From JBBQUN01 sp038212405 (GTDB lineage Bacteria > Actinomycetota > Acidimicrobiia > Acidimicrobiales > SZUA-35): 27,768 nucleotides of DNA. The stretch lies in NCBI GenBank assembly GCA_038212405.1, contig JBBQUN010000025.1:1-27768 (forward strand). The letters run 5' to 3'. Shown piece by piece: positions 22,638 through 27,768 of this stretch (the first letter of the stretch is position 1; each line of letters starts with the position of its first letter). The notes below the pieces were generated by a model. The model searched no databases and was not told where the DNA came from. It worked only from the letters and a program-made list of their open reading frames with translations. The position numbers were made by a program, and so were the translations under genes.

Positions 22638-23449
22638 GCGAACGTAGTGAGCGTGGCCGCCTGGCCCGGCCGGCAGGCCCTGAGGGTCGGGGATCGAGCG
22701 AACGTAGTGAGCGTGGCCGCCTGGCCCGGCCGTCAGGCCCTGAGGATGCGTGGGAAGAAGAAGAGGCGTGGGAGCACCACGTCGCTCGTCTTCTCGGTTC
22801 TCTGCCTGCGGTCGAGCCGCCGCCGGGGTTTTTGGAGTCGGCAATCGATCATCGTCCGCTGCATGGTGGCAGGGCTGCGGTGGCAGCCCTCGGCGCCACG
22901 GTTGTTGCGCTCTCGTGTGTGGTGGTACTCGGGGTTGTTGGTCCGGGACGAGCCGAACTCTCTCTCGACTGGCTGACCTCTCGGCACGCCGCCGTCGCTG
23001 CTGGACTGAACGCCGGTTCGTCACCCTCGGCCGCGATCTCGTTCGATGCGCTGATGGCGAGCAATCCGGGCGTCGAGATGGCCGAGCCGGCGAGCGACCC
23101 TCTTTCGATGCCGAGCGACTACGAGCACGAGGCAGACTTGCTGACCGAGGACCTTCGCCAGGCCGTCTACTCGCACGGCAACGAAGCAGTATCGGTTTTC
23201 GAACAGCCGGGGCGCGCCGACTTCGAGGCACTCGGCTCCGAGGGGATTCGCCGCTTTGATGGCATCGACGCATGGGTAGACGAAGAGCGTCAGATGATGG
23301 TCGTCGAGACCCAAGATGGCGTTGTTGCTGTGGTTGGTCTCGAAGTCGACGAAATGGCTGACGTTTTGGCTGATGCCAGACCCCACCCCGAAGGTACGCT
23401 CGATGCCACGGTGGGCGCCTTGATGGCGCAACTCGGGTTCCCGGAATAG
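22634..23449 (+). CDS. Putative membrane anti-sigma factor with N-terminal repeat
   Basis: A 271-residue protein coupled by ATGA to the ECF sigma gene. Residues 1-36 are two copies of a 20-residue repeat (SERSERGRLARP...). Then comes an acidic helical segment (AWEEEEAWEHHVARLLGSLP), a membrane helix at about residues 80-105 (AAVAALGATVVALSCVVVLG) and ~165 extracytoplasmic residues without cysteine. No H-x3-C-x2-C zinc motif of the ZAS anti-sigma class is present. The role is inferred from position and topology: a cytoplasmic N-terminal part that could hold the sigma factor and a sensor outside. I do not recognise the outer domain. The N-terminal repeats are probably not part of the sigma-binding region. 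Confidence 0.68.
   Translation: MSERSERGRLARPAGPEGRGSSERSERGRLARPSGPEDAWEEEEAWEHHVARLLGSLPAVEPPPGFLESAIDHRPLHGGRAAVAALGATVVALSCVVVLGVVGPGRAELSLDWLTSRHAAVAAGLNAGSSPSAAISFDALMASNPGVEMAEPASDPLSMPSDYEHEADLLTEDLRQAVYSHGNEAVSVFEQPGRADFEALGSEGIRRFDGIDAWVDEERQMMVVETQDGVVAVVGLEVDEMADVLADARPHPEGTLDATVGALMAQLGFPE
22636..22745. repeat. 60-bp period direct repeat inside the anti-sigma gene
   Basis: Two copies start with GAGCGAACGTAGTGAGCG at 22636 and 22696. They are identical for 50 bp except one G/T difference. The period is 60 bp (20 codons), so the frame is kept. Each copy contains the inverted pair GCCTG...CAGGC, like a small dispersed palindromic element. Confidence 0.92.
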
Positions 23450-23454
23450 GTCTG

Positions 23455-23468
23455 GGGGCGGCTGCCCC
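23455..23468 (+). terminator. Hairpin after the anti-sigma gene
   Basis: GGGGC, loop GGCT, GCCCC, 5 nt after the stop at 23449. It is GC-rich but has no T-run, so factor-independent termination is uncertain. Confidence 0.4.
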
Positions 23469-23490
23469 ACCAACGGGTGACCCGGGAATG

Positions 23491-23524
23491 AAAACGAAAA
23501 CCGGACCCGCTCGATGGGGTCCGG
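23491..23524 (-). terminator. Rho-independent terminator of the second whiB
   Basis: CCGGACCC (23501-23508) and GGGTCCGG (23517-23524) form an 8-bp perfect stem with an 8-nt loop. Read on the minus strand it is followed by TTTTCGTTTT (23491-23500). The stem-plus-T-run order fits only the minus strand, so it ends the whiB transcript about 130 nt past its stop. Confidence 0.8.
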
Positions 23525-23532
23525 CACTGTGC

Positions 23533-23597
23533 ATTTTCGAGCGCTGTGGATTTTCGAGCACTGTTGATTTTCGAGCACTGTTGATTTTCGAGCGCCG
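23533..23597. repeat. 17-bp tandem repeat, 3.8 copies
   Basis: ATTTTCGAGCACTGTTG-type units lie at 23533-23549, 23550-23566, 23567-23583 and 23584-23597 (partial). The inner two are identical, the outer ones differ at a few bases. The array lies between the whiB stop and its terminator, so it should be transcribed in the whiB 3' untranslated region. Confidence 0.92.
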
Positions 23598-23651
23598 ATC
23601 GTGGGCTGGGCCGACGTGATGACGGGACCCGCACGATCGCTGACCGTGTGG

Positions 23652-23897
23652 TCAGCCGATGGCGAGTCGGCGCTCGGCACGGCGAGCCTTGAGGATGCGC
23701 CGGCGTTGACGCTCTGACGCTCCTCCCCACACGCCGTGATCGATGCGGGCATCGAGGGCGTACTCCAGGCACGTCGCTTGCACGGGGCAGGTGGCGCAGA
23801 TCTTCTTTGCCACTTCGACGCCGACGCCGTCACTCGGGAAAAAGACCGCAGGCGGGTGGTTGTTGCAGTTGCCGTCGGCCATCCAGTTGGTGTCCAT
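23652..23897 (-). CDS. Second WhiB-family iron-sulfur regulator
   Basis: An 81-residue protein with the four WhiB cysteines at Cys11, Cys34, Cys37 and Cys43 (C-x22-C-x2-C-x5-C), then HGVWGG and a basic tail ERQRRRILKARRAERR. It is shorter than the first WhiB and begins almost at the first cysteine (MDTNWMADGNC). Which Wbl subgroup it belongs to cannot be fixed by eye. ATG 23897 has only a modest GAAGAA before it. A GGAAC-N18-GTC element and a small inverted repeat lie in its upstream region, and a clear terminator follows. It is transcribed towards the anti-sigma gene. Confidence 0.9.
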   Translation of the reverse strand: MDTNWMADGNCNNHPPAVFFPSDGVGVEVAKKICATCPVQATCLEYALDARIDHGVWGGASERQRRRILKARRAERRLAIG

Positions 23898-23906
23898 GGT
23901 TCTTCA

Positions 23907-23932
23907 GACGCTTGGTAGCGTCGAATGGTTCC
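23907..23932 (-). promoter_or_regulatory. Near-consensus ECF promoter and dyad before the second whiB
   Basis: On the minus strand GGAAC (plus 23928-23932), 18 nt, then GTC (plus 23907-23909), one base from the GGAAC-N18-GTT form at 22050. The spacer and -10 also contain GACGCT and AGCGTC as a perfect 6-bp inverted repeat with a 4-nt loop (23907-23922). Transcripts would start almost at ATG 23897. Confidence 0.4.
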
Positions 23933-24071
23933 CAGCTCGTGAGAAAACTTCTCCAGCCGGACCCTACGTCAAGGTGCCGAACGGCCTATTTCGATCGATG
24001 ACTCATGCGTGTTACCAGGAGGAAACCGCCGTCGGGGAGTGACGTGTCTGCCCGCCGGGTGCGGATCGCTG

Positions 24072-24077
24072 TAGCCT
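24072..24077 (+). promoter_or_regulatory. Putative -10 element of the small unknown gene (leaderless)
   Basis: TAGCCT followed by 7 nt and ATG 24085. No ribosome binding site is present. Confidence 0.45.
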
Positions 24078-24084
24078 TGCACCC

Positions 24085-24366
24085 ATGTCTGATGTTGCGA
24101 CGCTCGAAGAAGCGCCCGCCCCGGTAGCACACGTTTCGATCGTGTACACCGGGCCCGTGGCTCCACACTGGGAACTGCACCGCCATTTCGGTGATTCGAC
24201 GATGCTCGATGAATTTTGGACCCGGGTCACCGCCCGATTGCTCTTGTTGCCGCGGCACGACCCACAGTTCCGACGCAATCGCGAACGAGTCAACCGCGAT
24301 GCCGAGCGTGAGCTCATTCGAGTCGATTGGGACCTCGGCGAAGAACCGCCGTCGCGTCGCCAGTGA
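24085..24366 (+). CDS. Small conserved-looking hypothetical protein
   Basis: I do not recognise this 93-residue protein. Seen directly: a short hydrophobic beta-like stretch near residues 15-24 (AHVSIVYTGPVAPHW), a helical middle (DEFWTRVTARLLLLPRHDPQFRRNRERVNRDAE) and an acidic end (VDWDLGEEPPS). It has no signal peptide, no membrane helix and no cysteine. Codon choice is like its neighbours. A leaderless -10 element precedes the ATG, and the ROK kinase gene follows after 37 nt in the same direction, so the two are probably cotranscribed. Confidence 0.7.
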   Translation: MSDVATLEEAPAPVAHVSIVYTGPVAPHWELHRHFGDSTMLDEFWTRVTARLLLLPRHDPQFRRNRERVNRDAERELIRVDWDLGEEPPSRRQ

Positions 24367-24403
24367 CACCCCCAGCCTGCACCCGGGCGGGGCAGCCCCG
24401 CTG

Positions 24404-25339
24404 ATGCGCGTCGTTGGAGTCGATCTTGGTGGAACCAAGGTGCTGGCACGGATCGTCGACACCGAGACGGGTTGGTCTGAAGGGCGGGCCAAGGCTTCGA
24501 CGCCACGGACGGGTCCGGCCGACGTGCTCGATGTCGTCATCGAATCGGTGAGGGCGCTCGACGGATGGGAAGAGACGGAGGCCATTGGCATCGGCCTTCC
24601 CGGTTTGGTCGGTAAAGATGGTGTCGTCAATCGCTGCCCGAACATTGCGGGATGGGACAACCCTGTTGCGGTCAGCGCCACCTTGGCGGCAGCGCTTGGA
24701 AAGCCCGTTGCTGTTGGAAACGATGTCAATTGCGGGGCGCTCGCCGAGCACCGAGTCGGGGCAGGCCAGGGTGTCAATGATCTCCTTGCCGTGTTCGTCG
24801 GTACCGGGGTGGGTGGCGGTCTGGTGCTCGATGGTCATGTGCGCCCTGGATCACGAGGCATGGCGGGAGAGATCGGCCACCTGACCGTGGTCGCTGGAGG
24901 CCGGCCATGCGGATGCGGCGGCTTCGGTCACCTCGAGGCTTACGCAGGCAAAGCAGGCATCGAACGCGAGGTTCGCCGCCGGGGTGAACAGGGCGTGACT
25001 TCCATGCTGGTGACCCAAGCAGCCGACGGTTCGATCAGGTCCCGCCATCTGGCAAAGGCGATCGAGGCAGGCGACGAGTTGGCCCACGAGCTCATGAACG
25101 ATGCCGCGAACGCGTTGGCCCAGGGAATCGGCAATGTTGCGACGCTGGTCGATCTTCAGCGGATCGTGCTCGGAGGTGGCATCGTCGACAAGTTTGGCGA
25201 ATGGTTGGTTTCGAAGATCACTGCGAGCGAACACTTCGGCGGGTTCGGATCGTCGGTGTGCGAACTTCGCTTGGCCGAGCGTCTTGACGACGCTGGCGTC
25301 GTGGGTGCGGCAATGCTTGCCGGTGATCAGTTCAGCTGA
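24404..25339 (+). CDS. ROK-family sugar kinase, probable glucokinase
   Basis: A 311-residue kinase. The N-terminal phosphate loop is VGVDLGGTK (Asp7). The catalytic Asp107 is in AVGNDVNCGALAEH, and the second phosphate loop is FVGTGVGGGLVLDG. The zinc region is EIGHLTVVAGGRPCGCGGFGHLE, in which the usual third Cys of C-x-C-G-x2-G-C-x-E is His. A GGGIVDKFGEW adenosine motif is near the C terminus. Glucose is the likely substrate by family, but ROK members also use N-acetyl sugars. The start is ATG 24404; the open frame from 24191 overlaps the previous gene. The region just before the ATG can fold GGGGC/GCCCC around one base, and there is no clear ribosome site. Confidence 0.88.
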   Translation: MRVVGVDLGGTKVLARIVDTETGWSEGRAKASTPRTGPADVLDVVIESVRALDGWEETEAIGIGLPGLVGKDGVVNRCPNIAGWDNPVAVSATLAAALGKPVAVGNDVNCGALAEHRVGAGQGVNDLLAVFVGTGVGGGLVLDGHVRPGSRGMAGEIGHLTVVAGGRPCGCGGFGHLEAYAGKAGIEREVRRRGEQGVTSMLVTQAADGSIRSRHLAKAIEAGDELAHELMNDAANALAQGIGNVATLVDLQRIVLGGGIVDKFGEWLVSKITASEHFGGFGSSVCELRLAERLDDAGVVGAAMLAGDQFS

Positions 25340-25397
25340 TCATCGGTTCGGTCACTCGATTCAGATGGTGTCGAGCCCGTAAGCGTTTGTCCCACCG

Positions 25398-25423
25398 AGC
25401 GCTCGCACCAGCGAGCGTTTCTT
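25398..25423 (+). terminator. Rho-independent terminator after the ROK kinase
   Basis: CGCTCGC (25400-25406), loop ACCA, GCGAGCG (25411-25417), then TTTCTT. It ends the small-gene/kinase transcript before ppk. Confidence 0.65.
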
Positions 25424-25454
25424 CAGAGAATCCCGAGGGAGTTGCGAGCAGAAC

Positions 25455-27668
25455 GTGTTGGAGCACCACGACGACATCGAGACATCGAGCCGTTTCACCA
25501 ACCGGGAGCTTTCCTGGTTGCATTTCAATGCGCGTGTCCTGGCTCGCGCCGAAGACGAATCGGTTCCTGAGCTCGAACGTCTGAAGTTCTGTGCGATCTA
25601 TGCGTCCAACCTCGACGAGTTCTTCATGGTGCGAGTCGCTGGTCTCAAGGATCAGGTTGCCGCCGGTATCACTCGTACGCCGCCCGATGGGTACACGCCC
25701 CTGGCACAACTTCGCCAGATCAAGCGGTTGGCCGACCGTCAGCTCCTGCGCCTCGAGCATGTTCACACCGATGTGCTACGAGCCGCGCTCTCTCGCAAGG
25801 GCGTCGACATCATCGACTGGGATGAGCTCGACGAAGCCGAGCGAACCTTTGCTGCCCATGAGTTCGAGACCCGCATCTTCCCGATTCTCACCCCGCTTGC
25901 TGTTGACCCTGGTCATCCATTCCCGTACATCTCCAATCTGTCGCTGAACCTTGCGATTCAGGTGTTCGACCCGGCGACTGGTCGCCAACGGTTCGCCCGA
26001 CTCAAGGTTCCGCCATCGATCGATCGTTTCATGGTCTTGCCGTCGGGGCGTTTCGTTCCGCTCGAGCAGGTGATGAGCGCCTACTGCGACCAGTTGTTCC
26101 CCGGGTTCAACGTGACGGGAGCGTGGCCGTTCCGTGTCACTCGGAACGCTGATATCAGCCTCGAAGACGAAGGTGCCGAAGACCTCCTCGAGGCTGTCGA
26201 GCTCGAGCTCAGGCGTCGCCGTTTCGGTCGGGCAATCCGCCTCCAGGTCGACCGTACGATGCCACCCGAGATCATGAAGCTCTTGCTCCGTGAACTCGAC
26301 CTCGACGGCGATGACGTCTATCACTACCGGGGATTGATCGACTGCACCGGCTATTGGCAGTTGGCTTCGATCGATCGTCCTGATCTCTTGATGCCTTCGT
26401 TCAACGGTGTGGTGCCCACCGACCTGCAAGAGGTCGAGACGCCTGCTGACTTCTTTGCTCGAATCCGCAGGAATGACATTCTGCTTCACCACCCTTACGA
26501 TTCGTTCTCGGCTTCGGTCAGTGAGTTCGTGCGCTCAGCTGCGAATGATCCGATGGTCATGGCGATCAAGCTGACGATCTATCGAACATCGGGCGATTCG
26601 CCGATCGTGCAATCACTGATCCTGGCGGCAGAGAAGGGCAAACAGGTAGCGGTGCTGGTCGAGGTGAAAGCCCGCTTCGACGAACAGGCGAACATCGAGT
26701 GGGCCCGCAGGCTCGAAGAAGCGGGAGTCCACGTTGCCTACGGCCTGGTTGGTCTGAAGATCCACTGCAAGACCGCACTGGTCGTTCGCGAAGAGCCCGA
26801 CGGATTGCGCCGCTACTGCCACATCGGAACGGGCAACTACAACCCGAAGACGGCGACGATCTATGAAGATCTTGGGCTTCTCACTGCCGACCTCCAGATC
26901 GGCGAAGACCTCAGTCAGCTCTTCAATTTCCTCACGGGCTACGGCAATCATGTGAGGTTCGACAACCTCCTCGTTGCCCCGTATTCGTTGCGTAGTGGCA
27001 TTGCGCAGTTGATCGAGAATGAGCGAACGATGCCCCAAGGCGAGGGTCGAATCGTTCTGAAGCTCAACAGCCTCGTCGATGCCGACCTGATCGAATCGCT
27101 CTACCTCGCAAGCCAGGCCGGTGTCTCGATCGATCTGATCGTTCGCGGAATCTGCTGCCTGCGTCCTGGTATTCCGGGGTTGTCAGAAAACATTCGAGTT
27201 CGCTCGATCGTTGGTCGGTATCTCGAGCACTCGCGCATCTTCTACTTCGCCAACGGCCGAGGTGCGCGGTCGCCCAGCTACTACATCGGCTCGGCCGACT
27301 TGATGCCCCGCAACCTCGACCGACGCGTCGAGGCGTTGGTTCGCATCGATGACCCGGCGGGGCAGGCACGCCTCGACCAGATCATCGAGTATGCGCTTGC
27401 TGACGATGAGCTGTCGTGGCGACTTGGTACCGACGACGAGTACCACCCCATCCGTACCGGTGCCTTTCAGTCCCACGATGCGTTCGAGCTTCTCGCGCGC
27501 CAGCGCGTCCGTCTCGATCGATCGGTCGATATCGGCTCCGAGCAGCCTCGGCCCGTCGTTCGCCGGCGGCCGCAGCAACCAGTGACAGCAACCGAGGCAG
27601 AGACCGGGGCAGAGTCCGAGACCGGGGCAGCAGAAGGTACCGCAGCTGGGTCGGCGGGCGAGCGATGA
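25455..27668 (+). CDS. ppk: Polyphosphate kinase 1
   Basis: A 737-residue enzyme that reversibly transfers the gamma phosphate of ATP onto polyphosphate at the membrane. Seen directly: the N-terminal FTNRELSWLHFNARVLARA and YASNLDEFFMVRVAGL, the first phospholipase-D-like half with GLKIHCKTALVVR (His437, matching the autophosphorylated His435 of E. coli), HIGTGNYNPKTATIYEDLGL, and the second half with YLEHSRIFYF (His592, matching His592 of E. coli) and YIGSADLMPRNLDRRVE. All catalytic residues are intact. The last ~45 residues are a low-complexity Ala/Glu/Thr tail. The start is GTG 25455. The stop overlaps the next ATG (ATGA), coupling it to a Nudix gene, as in the mycobacterial ppk-mutT1 pair. 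Confidence 0.96.
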   Translation: MLEHHDDIETSSRFTNRELSWLHFNARVLARAEDESVPELERLKFCAIYASNLDEFFMVRVAGLKDQVAAGITRTPPDGYTPLAQLRQIKRLADRQLLRLEHVHTDVLRAALSRKGVDIIDWDELDEAERTFAAHEFETRIFPILTPLAVDPGHPFPYISNLSLNLAIQVFDPATGRQRFARLKVPPSIDRFMVLPSGRFVPLEQVMSAYCDQLFPGFNVTGAWPFRVTRNADISLEDEGAEDLLEAVELELRRRRFGRAIRLQVDRTMPPEIMKLLLRELDLDGDDVYHYRGLIDCTGYWQLASIDRPDLLMPSFNGVVPTDLQEVETPADFFARIRRNDILLHHPYDSFSASVSEFVRSAANDPMVMAIKLTIYRTSGDSPIVQSLILAAEKGKQVAVLVEVKARFDEQANIEWARRLEEAGVHVAYGLVGLKIHCKTALVVREEPDGLRRYCHIGTGNYNPKTATIYEDLGLLTADLQIGEDLSQLFNFLTGYGNHVRFDNLLVAPYSLRSGIAQLIENERTMPQGEGRIVLKLNSLVDADLIESLYLASQAGVSIDLIVRGICCLRPGIPGLSENIRVRSIVGRYLEHSRIFYFANGRGARSPSYYIGSADLMPRNLDRRVEALVRIDDPAGQARLDQIIEYALADDELSWRLGTDDEYHPIRTGAFQSHDAFELLARQRVRLDRSVDIGSEQPRPVVRRRPQQPVTATEAETGAESETGAAEGTAAGSAGER

Positions 27669-27768
27669 ACGAGCGAGTCGTCCGCGCTGCAGGGTGCGTG
27701 GTGTGGAGCGGATCTCACGGTCAGCGTCGCTTCGCCGTGGTGCACCGCCCCCGCTATGACGACTGGTC
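27665..27768 (+). CDS. Nudix hydrolase, MutT1-like, N-terminal fragment
   Basis: Starts at ATG 27665, overlapping the ppk stop by four bases, and runs off the right edge after 34 codons. The visible protein reads NERVVRAAGCVVWSG, then RRFAVVHRPRYDDWS. The pattern AAGxVVW...VVHRPRYDDWS is the standard opening of MutT1-type Nudix enzymes; the Nudix box itself would lie beyond the window. Mycobacterial MutT1 (next to ppk1) hydrolyses oxidised nucleotides and dinucleoside polyphosphates. Confidence 0.82.
   Translation, partial: MNERVVRAAGCVVWSGSHGQRRFAVVHRPRYDDW

Noticed and set aside
22614..23833. Overlapping minus-strand frames opposite the anti-sigma gene and repeats
   Set aside because: They are shadows. 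The parts over the 17-bp array translate the repeat in shifting frames and show no domain.
21130..24084. Genomic island around the WhiB/sigma genes
   Set aside because: Base and codon use look like the rest of the window and there is no integrase, transposase, tRNA or flanking direct repeat.
24376..24403. GGGGC/GCCCC fold before the ROK kinase as a riboswitch
   Set aside because: The fold is tiny with a one-base loop and the gap is only 37 nt, so no aptamer can be supported.

Overview
The window looks like chromosomal DNA of a high-GC actinobacterium. I infer class Acidimicrobiia (Ilumatobacter-like), but only from gene content and style, not from any marker gene. The supporting signs are two WhiB-family iron-sulfur regulators, a three-gene type-B succinate dehydrogenase, a SigE-like ECF sigma factor beside a membrane anti-sigma-like protein, a ppk-mutT1-like pair, relatives of mycobacterial Rv0958 and Rv0959, frequent GTG starts, and several genes whose -10-like hexamer lies only 6-8 nt before the start codon (leaderless style). 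I see no rRNA, tRNA, CRISPR array, integrase, transposase or phage gene.

Layout. Positions 1-3461 (minus) hold sdhC-sdhA-sdhB, with sdhB cut by the left edge. Positions 3595-5733 (minus) encode a glycoside hydrolase family 2-like protein whose nucleophile position is glycine. At 5844-7289 (plus) is a ChlI/MoxR-type AAA+ ATPase like Rv0958. Positions 7344-9220 (minus) hold a coupled HAD hydrolase and a GH1-like protein with altered catalytic motifs. Positions 9318-15393 (plus) hold a tail-anchored Hsp70-like ATPase followed by a tightly coupled moxR, DUF58 and transglutaminase-like membrane gene set, in which the transglutaminase catalytic Cys is Ser. Convergent to it, 15463-18909 (minus) encodes a 1148-residue membrane-anchored surface protein with PKD/Ig-like repeats and Thr-rich linkers. 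At 19093-21129 (plus) is a VWA protein like Rv0959, the expected partner of the AAA+ gene at 5844 but about 12 kb away. Positions 21467-23897 carry whiB2-like, tatA, an ECF sigma factor, its putative anti-sigma factor and a second whiB on the opposite strand. Positions 24085-27768 carry a small unknown gene, a ROK sugar kinase, polyphosphate kinase and the start of a Nudix hydrolase.

The most unusual part is 3595-21129. Two different AAA+ (MoxR/ChlI) modules with their DUF58 and VWA partners lie interleaved with a membrane Hsp70-like ATPase, a large surface protein and three proteins with enzyme folds but damaged catalytic residues. The moxR-DUF58-transglutaminase core plus a large beta-rich surface protein resembles, from memory, the fn3-aaa-duf58-tgm part of the Bifidobacterium PFNA cluster. 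Here an Hsp70-like ATPase sits in the neighbourhood and no Ser/Thr kinase, phosphatase or FHA gene is visible. I infer a cell-envelope assembly or sensing function. The sequence alone does not prove it.

Regulatory signals that stand out are a GGAAC-N18-GTT ECF promoter before the sigma gene, a near-copy before the second whiB, perfect inverted repeats before both the AAA+ and the VWA gene, a minus-strand terminator preceded by a 17-bp tandem repeat, and a 60-bp in-frame repeat inside the anti-sigma gene.
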